Source of the DNA: Sipunculus nudus
Lineage: Eukaryota; Annelida; Sipuncula; Golfingiida; Sipunculidae
Length of the DNA stretch: 64,000 nt
Assembly (NCBI GenBank): GCA_026874595.1
Contig: CM049309.1
Span: 41,431,079 to 41,495,078 of the forward strand
Direction: 5' to 3'
Position 1 is the first letter of the stretch. Every line of letters begins with the position of its first letter. The position numbers were made by a program, and so were the translations under genes. The notes beneath the pieces were generated by a model, which saw only the letters and a program-made list of their open reading frames with translations, had not been told where the DNA came from and made no database searches. Shown in pieces: positions 33,087 to 45,789 of the stretch.

Positions 33087-35159
33087 GACACAATATGTAT
33101 AAAGTGTTTCTCCATCAGTTCACGAACCGAATGGGTCATCTTTTAAAAAGTAAGCATCGCCCAGCAAAATGATGAATTTAACTATTTTATTCCCAAGGTT
33201 CCTCTTACACGCGGCTCACCGGAAGTCCTGCAAGCATGATGCAGATCAGTGTGAAATTTCTGAACCGAAATCCCTACAGGCTTTGACATTCGTGGTATGG
33301 CCCCAACTTGTTGTTCGTTTTTCTTAAATTGGAATACTTGGGAACCTGCTTATCTTTACAGTATATTACCAAACTTAAGATTTAAAAACTTTAATGGTCA
33401 CGCCTACCTTTATACATTCCATTATCGTAGGACTTAACCAGCGGAGAGGAAAAATATCCCAAGAAAGATCTGGTAATAACGCACGCGGAGCAGGTACTGT
33501 CTGTGTCCCATGTGGGTTGGTAATTGTCAATTTGCTCCCTATGTCAAGTGCTGAAATCTGTCTGTGGAAGAAATGACAGACTACATCACCATACAAAGCC
33601 TACAAATGTTTACTTGAGGGAATGGTTTTAGTGGAAACATGTGGCTTCTGAAAGAGCAGATACAGCCATAAAGAACACTAACGACCACGTAGATCAAATA
33701 CGATGAAACGCTCCGTGTATCCCGGAAGACTGTCTGTCAGTAGTCTATTCCGGTCATAAAGGCCTCCTTTTCTACTCCGTGTTCTTACTGTAATAGTCCA
33801 TCACAGTTTATTTAAACACTACAAAAGAGTGCTTCAGAGGTCTTCTGGGTGAGGAGACGAAGAAACCAGGGCTATCACCTGACAATATTTATATGAACAA
33901 AGCAACTGTTATCTCAAGTTATAGCGTCATATCGACCCTCTGGCATTACGACCAGAATACTGGCGCCAGAGTGTCATTACATCTAAGTCTGAGGAACGCA
34001 TTATAAGGCTTTATGAAGATGCAAATATTTTCGTCATTTCTGACAACGCTTCATGGCCTACAGGTACACTGTCAATCAACGTACACCAGACCAACCGTTA
34101 GCATTTTTGTGTACTTTCTAATAATACCAAACATGTGTGAGAGCTCCGTTTTAACCCAGCATATTGGTTAACCCCTCGACATGTTTGTTGAATGTATGAC
34201 TGCATGAACACAAGCATGGCTCGCACAGGTTACAGGACGCAGGCAGCTTGCAGGCGATGTAGGAAATGACCCGTGTCCATGGAGACGGTGTTTCAGTTTG
34301 GGTTGTGAGCTCACATGTATACTATTGTGTTTTGTCATCATTCTTAGTATAATATTGAGATTATGGGCAGTTTACCACAATATGAATGCAACCTGATGCA
34401 AGACCACTGCGATACATTCCTCGATATTATTTGTAACACGACTCGAGTATAGGCTTACCAGCCCAATCATCCGATTGCCTACTGAGTCCGGTTGTCACGG
34501 CTACTCAAGTTAGCGCAAGTTAGTGAATAATTGTAGATGGTTTATTATAACATACAAGAACTATTTCGGTTTAACTCGGATGAGCAATGAACGCTAAGTG
34601 AATGTCAGTCTCTTTAAACAATCTGCGTGTAAAGCCTTCCTGGTTTCTAGCGCAAATTACTATTAGAAGTTATATTTTTGTGTTTAAATAATATCCTTGA
34701 AAGGAGTAACACAGCTCTACCCCTCCTGTCCCTAGTATTCACGTGAAAAGGGATTATAATTAGTGATTATAGGTATATTACGTATAAGGTAAACCATTTT
34801 AGAGTAATGACACTTAATTGCATACATATTGTAACAGTGTTAAGCTTATCCTGAGTTCCCATCAGACAGGTTCGCTGAATTTTCTAATTAATTGTTTAGA
34901 GAATTGGGATTTTAAAACTTGTAAGACAGAAAGAGCAGATTCGTTGCAGGTTGCCAGTTCTATCAATTTGTAACGATCATGATTTATTAATTTCAATAGG
35001 CAACTGAACAGACAGAGAGAGAGAGAGAGCGTTTAAATAACGATTATTTTCAATAAACACACCACTTTCGCTATTCGTTACCAGAAATGCGGTTATATAA
35101 TGTCAAAATCAATAGTCATAGCAAAAGAATATATGAAATCTGTTATCATGCCAACTTTG
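33087..35159 (+). repeat. Segmental duplication copy 2, block B
   Basis: The partner of 26176-28092. It contains the 582-bp MULE-like insertion (33922-34503) and an extra ~34 bp near 33826-33860, and lacks the SINE (empty site TAAACAATCT, 34615-34624). Confidence 0.85.
33922..34503. mobile_element. 582-bp non-autonomous element with 9-bp target duplication (MULE-like)
   Basis: CTCAAGTTA occurs on both sides (33913-33921 and 34504-34512). The paralogous copy has CTCAGGTTA once (26970-26978), so the insertion is exact. The ends are only weakly inverted: TAGCGTCA at the left, and TAGCCGTGAC as the complement of the right end. A 9-bp duplication fits Mutator-like elements. No transposase frame. 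A relative of its left half lies at 5890-6190. Confidence 0.8.
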
Positions 35160-36173
35160 AATGGATAAGAAGCCTAGAAATAAATAACAAATCAAGAAAT
35201 TTGTGATCAAGCTAGCCTGGAAATATATCAGAAATCAAGAAATCTTTCTTCTTGCTAGGCCAGAAATCGACGCTATTGTGAACGTTCTAAGTCAAAAAGT
35301 TTTTATCAACTAGGGTCACCTTAAGTCAATATGACAGTTAAAGTTTGTGATTATCTCGGTTCAGAAGGTTTAATAACTTCTGTGCCAGGAGGTCAGACAG
35401 ATTAATCAGGTCTGTAGGCTGAGGTACACGAGGTCAGTGAACTCATGGTTAGAGACGACAGGGAACACCATATAATTAACTGACCATATCCTCCGCCCAA
35501 CCAAAGGTCAATAAGAGAGAATTTGTTCCCACTGGCTGACTGATTACTAGGCTTAGATTCTTATCCAACCGTTGAAATAATCGGATGTCCAGCTGTCTGT
35601 GGGACATCTGAGCCATTGAAATTTGACTGACCACAGGTCCTGTCAAGCTCTTGCCACATTGTCGGAGGTTCCAGATCGATATTACTTTCACAGAGAGTGA
35701 GAGTGAGTGAGTGGGTGGAGCAGTTACTATCACTTCCGGGACCATCATATACTCGGTGAGGGCCGGCTGTCGCTTAGGCCGCATTGTGACTCCTGCCCGC
35801 CGCCCGGACGTATCTCACTGGCTTACTTCTCGTATTGACTACTGGATGCTGACCTGCATTGGTCCCCTTTATTTCCTTACTATCCGTAGGTACAGGTGGG
35901 TTATAATTATTTCCCTATACGTTGCACATGTCATTTTAATATGTAGCAAACGTAAAAGAGAGACCTAATTTATATAAACTGTATTATTACCACTGAATCC
36001 GGACCAGGTCGCTTTGGTAGTATCAGACAGTGCACATGTTGTTGTGTATAAATAAAAATCAATTATATAACCGTTTTTAAAATTACTCTTTTAAGTATGT
36101 TGCTGGACTGCGGTATTGCCGTCCGGATAAAAACGTTGCATCAACAGGTTTTGGTGTCACACGTACTCAGGAC
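35160..36173. other. Gene-free stretch
   Basis: No gene recognised; frames at 35476-35968 on both strands overlap each other and lack domains. Confidence 0.4.
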
Positions 36174-36181
36174 ATGCAAGG

Positions 36182-37811
36182 CAGGATTGGGGCGATTACA
36201 TACTAAATGTAATCAATTACAATTACGATTAATTTTAAAATGTGTGATTTCAATAACGATTACGATTACATGGAAATGTCAATGTAATTGATCACGATTA
36301 CAATAACGTTTATAAGTAATCATGATTACAATCATAATTGCAAGTTTGTAATAATGAACAAATAACACAAATAAAAGTGTGATATTCTTTATTAATGTGT
36401 CACTTAAAACTAATAGGCTATGAATTTAAGCTTGGGTCAGTGTACTCTCATATGTAAATGATCAGTTGATATGCTGGTTACTTTGAATAAACATCAGTGT
36501 CTGAAACTATGATTGTAGTTAAGTAGAGGAGATTGTTACAGTAATCAAAATGTAATGCACCGGTCTGTCCAGTTCCTTTGAACTTCCATTTTCTGGGGAG
36601 AGTTTACTGTATTTAGAAGTATTGAACTGATGAAATCTATGTTCTCTGGTTATTTAGACAGATTCGTGTTTGCAGTCATCAATGGACATGATGCTGTACA
36701 AATTTGCCTGGCCATAGTGTCGCATGTTTAGACTGTTCGGCACTGTCTACCTATACATACTGCCAGTCTCTCATGTTGCATAACATGGCCCAGAGTAGAG
36801 CACCGGCATTATGACCTGTGACCTTATAACAGCCACTGCATGAGCTGCATCTGACTTTGTCACTAGCTGGATACAGCTTTACCTAACCCTACAAGCTTGA
36901 GGTGTTCTCCTCATGGACCTGTCAATGACCAATGGCTGTTTTAGAGCACTGCATGGGCAAACAGTGTGCTACAAGAAGCTATGTGGAACCATACCATTCT
37001 CCCTTTCGGTTAATCAGCTGATCATTACTTAACAGGACTAACCTGACCACTGACCACACCTTTATAAAATATAAGGTGTGAAATGTTGTAAGCCGAAACT
37101 GTTCTCCAGATAGTTCAGCTAGTGGATCTGGGCATTAATCCGTTTATCCTTGAGTTTTGTTTTATACTTCAGTATATAGGCATGTAAATGGAAGAAATAG
37201 GGCCGCGCCTGTTTATTTTCCCCATTATAAATGTAAATTGATCGTTTCAGGCATGGTATGTTGTAATAGGCATTTAAGCTATGTAAGCCACCGAACGTGT
37301 AATGGTTTGTGTGGACAAGATGATGTACAAAGCTAGGGAACTATATATGGTTCTGTATGGACAATTAATCATGACTAGGTTTATACTATCTTTGCATATA
37401 TACTGAGGTGATTTGCAAGGGAGGTAACTGGCAGGTGAGTAATACCTGGCTCCCTATAACTGTTCATTTCTGCAATAGCAATTATACAAGTGAGTATTGC
37501 TAAGAACATCATAGTGAACACTTAACCATGGTCTTAAATAACGTTATAATGACCACACTAAAATAATAGAAATTAAATTTTAAAATCTACTCTTAGTTTA
37601 AAGTGATATAAATAAATACCATTTTAAAGGGAAAAAGTGAAAAGAAATTTTAGAGTAATTTATGATAACAATTACTTTTCCAATGTAATTGATAACGATT
37701 ACAATTACTCTGCTCTGAAACCAAATGTAATCGATTACAATTACAATTACATTTTAAAATTTAATCGATTGTAATCGATCACGGTTACTGATTACAATTA
37801 CCCCAATCCTG
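36182..37811. mobile_element. 1630-bp non-autonomous hAT-like element
   Basis: An exact 8-bp target duplication, ATGCAAGG, flanks the element (36174-36181 and 37812-37819). The termini are CAGGATTGGGG and its complement CCCCAATCCTG. Within about 170 bp of the left end and 140 bp of the right end lie dense GTAATCGATTACAATTAC-type motifs in both orientations, probably subterminal transposase sites. The middle has no frame over about 60 codons and no hAT dimerisation motif. The 8-bp duplication and CAG-type ends indicate hAT; the TAATCGATTAC subterminal repeats recall Zaphod-type elements, which is an inference. Confidence 0.9.
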
Positions 37812-37819
37812 ATGCAAGG

Positions 37820-39785
37820 TCACTTTTGTAAGGGTTATTTAAGGGCATTTTACGTTGTATTTTAGGTTTAGGTATAGTCATTTTCATAAGATGAATGAGA
37901 ATTGAAAAAACAAAGTGTGTATTTATCATGCGAAATTCACTACGTGTCTTGTTATTTTGTACAATTCAGATGGCACGTAAAAACGGTTGATGTTTATGTG
38001 AGCAAGCTTCGACATAGAATATAACGTCATAAAGGGTCAAAGTCATAAAGTCATAAAAATAGCCATAAAGTGTGTATATGTTTTAATCAGGCAGACGCCT
38101 AAACCAGGACATTAATATCACCTAGCCTCTGGATAATCGCTTAATTCATTTTAGTTTTCATAGGTGGATAAAATATTCGACAATCCAATGTAACAGTACA
38201 CAATGCTCGATCAGGTGACGGTTACCTTGGAAACAAAATGACAATAAGCCACATTTTTTTCATTACTTGAAATTTTTCGCAAACGTCCTTGCATAAACTG
38301 TTATTCCTTCCGTGTAGGGAGTTAAAACAGTGATCATTTTTACCAAATAAACGGGCAAAATAGTTTGGATACATCATTTCTTATTCCTTATCTTAAAAAT
38401 GTATCTGAAGGAAGTGCATAATAAAATATGCCACCATAAAATACCATTCGGACACTTCAATAAGCTATATCCCTTGATAATTAACTGGTTGAGGTAGACC
38501 GCAGCAAATGTTCAGGAAACACAACAATATATACTTGATGGCCTTACGTCTCCTGGAAAGATATAAAGCGACGATAATGGCTGATTTGGTAAATGTTAAA
38601 GATGCCGGGAACTCGACATCTGGGGAGGAACTGACACCCAGGGCAGGTGTTTCATAAAGTCTAATTTCCCCATTGACTATATGTCAGACAGTTGTTTCCC
38701 TCACGGAAAGCTTCGGCTCACTTACTGAATCTATGTATATTTCGCATTACTTATTTATTTATAAACGCTGAAATCAGATTATGTTTTTTATTCACAAAAA
38801 AGAAAAAACATAACGGTGACAGCGGTTGTTTCAGAATCCATGTTAAAGTATATTACATTCCTTATTGGTAAGTAAAATTAACAATTGCTTTATTGGATTT
38901 TACATTCGCTTGTGTACGTAAACATACATAAAAACATACAATACATGATACATAACAACAATTAACTGTACATGTGTATAATTCCTATCTCTGTATATAA
39001 GTAGTTTACTCTCTGGAAATAAATTCCGGTTATTAAATGGTTTGATAATGTGGTTAGGTATCTACATTCGGCGTTAGTCTACTATATGTTTTCCGATATT
39101 GGCGTAACCTCAATCTTCTCTTTATTTCATGTTGCAGTAAGGATGATTTAATGTATTGTAAACAACCGGTAAAAGTTGGGATTTTTTTTCCGAATCAGAA
39201 TATATTTCTTCTTCAAGAGATTCCTTACATCAGGTGACACCTGTGATATCTTGTATTTTTCAAATACTTGTCTAGACGTAAAACTGCCCGTCTCTGAAGA
39301 AATATTACTGTTTTGTCCGGCGGATGCCACATGTAGTCGATGTATTGTCTCAAAGTCGTTGTTCACCCAAAATAATGCTACTGAATGAAGACGGTTGTAT
39401 ACTTAAATTACGACAAAACTGCGTTAATTATATCTCGGGTCCCTATTCAGGAGGAAGTATAGAAAAAAATAGTCTATATAGAGACACGAAATCTAAGGGT
39501 CCATTTGAGTTCTTTGATTTCGCTGATGTTCATGCTCCCGATAGATGCCATTTTTGGAAATTATCATAAGACCCGCCGCATGATTTCCGGGTTTCTACTG
39601 GGCTCTAATACATTTTGGTTAGATATTTATTTCGGCTGTGTTCGAATTCACTGGAATACTTTTCCTAAATTCGGGAAAAACTAGTCGACTGAGAATTTGT
39701 TATTTGGGACCCAGCAAAAATTGTTTTGCTAACGGGTATAAAAGTATATCATAACAAAACAAAATTTATCGAAAATTTATTATTC
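37820..39785. other. Gene-free stretch
   Basis: AT-rich DNA with no gene or tandem repeat recognised. Overlapping antisense frames at 39148-39388 look accidental. Confidence 0.4.
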
Positions 39786-39930
39786 TATTTTCTTTTTAAA
39801 ATGTACGAGCGACTGGAGCTCGAAATCGGTAACTTTCTACTGAAAATCATAATAAAATTTAATAAAATTATTTAATAAATTAATATAATTTTCTATAGGG
39901 GGAGGGGGGCGGGGTCAAAATCGACCCGCT
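39786..39930 (+). repeat. Interior fragment of the 24991-25298 MITE family
   Basis: GAGCGACTGGAGCTCGAAAT and CTTTCTACTGAAAATCAT match the reverse complement of about 25060-25110. The conserved ends are absent or too diverged to place. Confidence 0.55.
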
Positions 39931-42900
39931 CTGCCTGAGAAACTATCCATCTTAGGCCCAATCTGTCGCCTGCAAGGTTCGCGCTCACTTCTCATTATAA
40001 TGAAGTTCACCAATTGCATGAAACTTGTATGAGCTCGCACAATATATCAAATTGACTAGTCACTGGCGACTTCCCGGTTTACAGGCTTCCAGCGATACAA
40101 TGTTTTATTTTCAGAGATTTTTTTTCTGTAGTACTTATTCTTATTTTTCTTGTACCTTTATGATCATCCGTTTTTACACACAAGGAATATAAGAGATAAG
40201 AGTTCTTCTTGATAAGGTAATAACATTAATTCTGCATACCCTGCTTTGGAGAGGCGGCTAGGCGGAAATACAAAATGGATTCATGCACGTAGACCCGGGT
40301 TTTTTTTATAGGTTAATAACGTTTGATCACGCAAGACTTGGTTCCACTTTGTCCCTTGTCAGGCAAATTGCGTTCTTTATGTTTTATTGTCAAAGATGGA
40401 TTTGATGACCGTGTTCTCATTCAGCTAGAACGGATTTAAGTGTCCATTTACATAGAAAAGGTAATATTATCTTATAAATATGTTTGTTCAAATTTCTATG
40501 ACCTCATACATTTTTATGGGAGAACCCTTGGATAAATATCATTGTTCAAATAGAAGCTTTTGACAATGTACTAAAACTACCTACACGGGAATAAGGCCTT
40601 TCTTGACTTATAAAGTAATAAACACATGCTTTTCAATAATATCGAATGTCAGTAAAATTTTGTTACTTTACCATCTGCCCATATGCTATTTCACGGTTAC
40701 TATTTTTTCTTCTCCAAAAATCATCGTTTTACATCATCAGCTTGGAGTATCATATTTAAAAAATACCATGTACTGGCCAACAGAACGTTGATTTGTCCAA
40801 TACCGATCATACAAAATCATTATTGAATGATCATCCTAAAATGTTTGATATGAATTATTTAAAATAAATGTTAATCTAACATGAGTATTAAACATCATAC
40901 GGTTAGAGGGAAATTACTTTACATGAATCATATCAACGAGGATTTAAAATATTGAGTTAACCTTAATTAAGGTAAAAGTGTCTGGTTTTGCATGTTTAAT
41001 GATTAATCAGACTCTGCTTGTATAAGATGAATTACTTCGATAGAACTTTGCATGTCTCTGTTTTATTGGTAAATAAATGGGTTGTGTCAAATGAATACAA
41101 ACTGCTGTATTAAAATGTCTCCTCAGACATTCTCTAGTTATTTTAGCTTTCACTGTTGATGGAATATCTTGCGATTCATGTCATCCATTTACTGAAGCTG
41201 ACGTGTTGTTTCCCGGGAGAAATAATTGATTTATTTAGGCTGACCGTGGCACGAAGGTTGAGCATTGTTGTTGTCAGGTGTAAACTGAGTCAATTGCTTC
41301 TCCTGACGTCACATCTGTCAAATCTGTGTTATAAGTGTCGCCAGGAATGCAGTCAATTCATTGAAAGATTCCTCACTGCTAACAATCAGTCACGCCCTGA
41401 AAAAAGCATGGTCGGGGAATGTCTCTTCTGATCACCGCGTCCATGAAATACGAGCTAAAAGCTTGTAACCATAAAATCTAAAGCCATGCCACATAATGTA
41501 CATAGAAAACGAAGAAAAAGAAAGTTTATACTCTCGCAACCAGGAAAATATCAAATTTTTAAAAAGTATGTATGTATGTTAGCCAATAGATATGCCGGCT
41601 ACCTTTGGACCCAGAGAAACAAGCGGTAAAAAAAAGAGCATTCCGGCCTTGTACATGGCTTCTTGTATAAACAAGTTACCGGCAAGCCTTATATACTGGT
41701 TAAACATCGTTTACCTAATCGATGAACATTATTTAAGCCTATTTCTATACAAATATAGGGATTTACGCGCATGTGTTCCAAGCCAGTAGGCCTATTTTGT
41801 GTTCGTCTTGACAAAACTGCGCCAATCCTCCCTCGTCTCCCAGCCAGAACGAGGCCATCACTCGTCTCGAGCAGACTGATACTTGCTCAGATTTTACGCT
41901 TTATCCAAACCGACCACAATTATCAGGATATTTTAAATAATTTTTAACTGCCTGATTTTTTTTATGAACGAACCTTTTGATCAGTTATTTTCAACATTGA
42001 TTCATCATAGATGGTTGAACCTGTATTTCTACAAGAATGCTTTATGGGAGGATAGACATTTCTAATTTTCTAATGGTTTTTTATATGCCTTTTCAATGGA
42101 ATCTCCCCCGAAGAGAAATGATATATCCATCCCTTTTTAACATTTTTTTAAATACCGTTTTCCTGATGCAGGTACAACACTGTGCCTGACGTCTACCTCA
42201 ACTCTGGAAATAAATTCATATTCTTAAGATATGAAGGTATATTGAAGTATTCAAGAAAAGCAAATTCCCTTGTTGTATCTATCTTCTCTCCTGGTCTGTG
42301 CATCGTTTCATTTAGGGGAAAAAAGTATATCGATTATGTTCCTCAACATTAATGTGTATTGCTATATTTCTGTAAATAACAACATTATTACGACAATATA
42401 TATGAGTTCATTAAATTTGAAAATGACTTCTTGGTGCCACATCTTTCGGAATGAGCTCACTGCGTCTTCATCGGAAAAACGGAAAAACGGAAAATACATA
42501 AATCGACTATTTAAATGATTCATGACCAACTGAGGCAGCCGACTGCCAATATCTGGCGAATTTATTTTCGCCTAAGTGTTAATGGAATAAAAAAAACTTC
42601 CTATCATCAAATTTTATGTAGGAAAGACATCCAGTGGACCCATTATTTTTTTCACTCAAGTGACATTGCGGTCAGAACACTCAGCCTAGGACTTTCGAGT
42701 CAAGCTTGACAAAATATTCATCGGTTTCAGTAAGTGACGTGTGCCAAACCGTATAGATATTTTAAATTAGGAACAGATTATGAGCATATTGCTCAGGCAA
42801 TTTGTATTCAGCTGCATGAGATAAAAAGAAATGTCATGTGAAGAGTTCGCATACGAAAAAAATGTTAATCAATAGTTAATAAGCAATGTAAGGAAATTAT

Positions 42901-43451
42901 ACCGAGGCTATAAAGTTTTAGTTTACGCAACAATACTACAGCATGGATTTTTTCATTACAGGACAATTCAAAAGCCATATCCATCGATAAAAATCATGGT
43001 TATAAGTAGAAGCAATGGTGTGAGTCACCGGAAAATATTTTGCTTTATATAGGTCAATTTTCTGATCAATATTCATTCACGAAATGCCTATACTCTCACT
43101 AAGCCCCTTAACAATGATACTTATTGCTGATTAAATATACTAGTCGGTAATTTTGTCGTTCCTCCTTTAAATAAAAGTAGCTTTGTTTATATAAATCCTT
43201 TGAATATCAGCAACATAAAACTAATATAATGTGTCTATTAACTTGTCTCTTTTATTTAAGCACACATTTCAACCCTAATAAACCAGCACTATGTGATTTT
43301 ATTTTACAGTCTTCCGAATTATTTTGTTTCTCTAAGTATTATATTCTGTTGGCGAAATAGTTTGATACAGTCCATGAAGGCGTATTGAATTTCTCGTTGA
43401 CATGTAGTTACCATGTAGTGTCGTCTGCTTCAGCTTCCAGATTATTTGCAC
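39931..43451. other. Long gene-free stretch
   Basis: More than 3.5 kb of AT-rich DNA without a recognisable gene, RNA gene or repeat array. The longest frames (for example 41156-41431, 42270-42518) are under 95 codons and domain-free. A short exon of an unseen gene cannot be excluded. Confidence 0.4.
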
Positions 43452-43461
43452 TACTTTCGAT

Positions 43462-43550
43462 TAGACTGGTACCCCGCTCTATTATGGCACCGCTGCTCTA
43501 GGCCAATCTATGCTTGGCTGAGGGCCATAATAGAGCAGGGTACCAGTCCA
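43462..43550. mobile_element. 89-bp mini fold-back with 10-bp target duplication
   Basis: Two 25-bp arms (43464-43488 and 43524-43548) match as inverted repeats at 24 of 25 positions, beginning GACTGGTACCC and ending TATTATGGC. TACTTTCGAT occurs directly on both sides (43452-43461 and 43551-43560). It has the form of a very small MITE; a 9-10-bp duplication would fit Mutator-like transposition. Confidence 0.85.
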
Positions 43551-43698
43551 TACTTTCGATCAGCTCGACTCTAAAGTTCCCGAAGCATGATCTTGGCGTG
43601 AGTTGAAACTGTTGTCAACCTTTGAACCCAAAGTTTTAATCTTATTATTTGAAACGTCACCATCTACGGTTACCGTTTATCACTGTGTCAGTTTTTCT

Positions 43699-43700
<2 letters not shown>

Positions 43701-43758
<58 letters not shown>
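43701..43758. repeat. (AT)n microsatellite
   Basis: About 58 bp of pure AT. Confidence 0.95.
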
Positions 43759-43764
<6 letters not shown>

Positions 43765-43917
43765 GACGTCATTGATATGCCCAAGCTACTAATGTTAACA
43801 TTATTATTTTAGCTTTGACAGCTGAACCAATACCGTATGTTCTTTATAAATTTATTCGTGATTTACAGACCCCCCTTCAGTAAAATTGTTATTTATGGTT
43901 ATGAGTAAATTGCAGCA

Positions 43918-43931
43918 GTTGCTATAGCAAC
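43918..43931. promoter_or_regulatory. Perfect RFX X-box-like palindrome
   Basis: GTTGCTATAGCAAC is a perfect 14-bp palindrome fitting the X-box consensus bound by RFX factors (GTTGCY-n-RGCAAC form). It lies 20 bases before a strong splice-donor sequence and about 1.86 kb upstream of the 424-codon gene, a plausible promoter position for its 5' UTR exon. The link is inference. Confidence 0.4.
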
Positions 43932-43950
43932 ACTGTCCATGCATTCCATG

Positions 43951-45772
43951 GTAAGTTCTAGCGACAGGAAGTATGGTTAAGCAAAAAAGCCAAGACCCAA
44001 TTGGGTTGGGTCCTAATAGGGACTGACGAGTTGAAATTAACTGTGATGCTCTGAATTTGGAGCAGATTTCCCAAGAGTGGTCGCGTAATGGTGGCAGTTA
44101 CTCCCTAATGGCACTTCGTCCCTTCCCAATATAACAGGTTTTCTTCATATAATTTGATCAGAATTGTATCTAGTGTTCACTCTCTTGGTTGGTCATGAAA
44201 ATAAATAACAAGCTCGGATTAATCTTTACAACAGGTCTAAGCGCTTATTCAAAAGGCGAAAACAGAATATTATTTTTATTTTTATCACGTTTATACAAAT
44301 CAGTACGAGACTTGTAAAGACCTGAAAAAGAATCAGAAAAAGCACAAAGTTGACCTAAGGCTAAAACAATTATTAATCCTGAAAGAATCCTACCAACTCT
44401 CATGTTAATATCAATTATTTTTAAATGATTAGCTATAATAAATATCGATATTGTTTCAACAAAAAAAGTAAAAGTCTATAGATGTTTCAGCTGCATCTAA
44501 ATTACCTTGACAGATCTTGATAGACTATCTGTTGTCATGCTACCAGTTAGATAAAGATAACATTGATATTTAACACGCTCGATTTATTTTACTATAGGAA
44601 GAAGGTATTCTTTATTATTCTACATTGATTTATGTCAGAGCGATCGATAATGATTTCCATTTTTTTAGAGCCACCGATCATCGTATTGATCATATTCAGA
44701 GCCATTGATAATTGTACAGGTCCGCGATGCATCACTCCGACGAAACCATCTTGCTGACAATTTAGTAGCAGCAATTCAATCCAAGATAAACAAAGCAGGA
44801 AGCTCTGATTGAGATTATTAAACCCCTCCAGAGATACCGAACGTATCTTAACAGGTGCTACGGCTGGGCAAACCCGGGTGGTAGCCGCCTGCAGCGAGGA
44901 AACGTCTATACTGTTGATTTTTTCGTCGCCGTCCAATACATAGAGCTAAGTGGTGTTTGTAAACGATACGGTCGTATTTTCTGGAAAAGGAAGATATATT
45001 ATCAATTTCAGGGACGATGTGACATTAAAACGTTTGCGCCATGATATAAGTATCTTATTTAAAACACAACTGCAACAAAATGGTAACACGAAGTGACATG
45101 AGCTGTGAGAATGTATTTGTAGCGGCGACGTGGCTTTGTGTACTATTCCTGTTCTATAAAGGGTATTTGTGCAATTTGCTAACAAAAACTGAACTATGTT
45201 TTAATAAAATGAGATACTTCAGATTATTATGGTGTTTCTCCCTTTTTCAGACACAGGTCGCGTTAGAATCCTACCCAAGTGCATATGTGGGATGGTGACT
45301 AACATGTACTCTCAGATACTTTGAACATTCTATTCACCCTGCAGTAAGGACGCAGGTCCCGTAGATACAATAAAGACCTCATGTACGAATTCCCAGACTG
45401 ACAACGTGCAGTCTCAGATGATCTTTTAATACGTGCTGTATAATCTCGTTAATAGCTGGTTGTGTCTTCACGATGGGTACATCATTGTATTTCATAAGTT
45501 AAAGCGAAGGTCAATCGTTTCATTCCCAAGAAGTAGTCACATTTCTCTTTTGTGTAAGGGACATGTTTTACAAGTGTGTATAAGATTTTACATATAAAAA
45601 ATGTAACAGCTCTATTGAGATGGAAGGTGTATCTTTGCATGTCACATATTCCGTTTCAAGTATGACTTCAATACAATTTTCTTAAAAGGCAGTCTTAGAC
45701 TGGCAGGATCCTCTAACATTCGAACTGTAAATATGAATTAATATTGTAATAACAGTATTTTTCTCATTACAG
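43951..45772 (+). other. Possible 5' UTR intron of the 424-codon gene
   Basis: ATG|GTAAGT at 43950/43951 is a near-ideal splice donor; TTTTTCTCATTACAG|GT at 45772/45773 is a good acceptor with a pyrimidine tract. The acceptor sits 17 bases before the ATG. The donor choice is a guess among other GT sites; the acceptor is better supported. Confidence 0.4.
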
Positions 45773-45789
45773 GTCCTGAAGCCTTAGAC

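Noticed and set aside
36330-37680. hAT transposase within the 36.2-37.8-kb element
   Set aside because: No frame above about 60 codons and no hAT motifs; the element is non-autonomous.
43603-43812. Frame with a YIYIYI run
   Set aside because: Translation of the (AT)n microsatellite.
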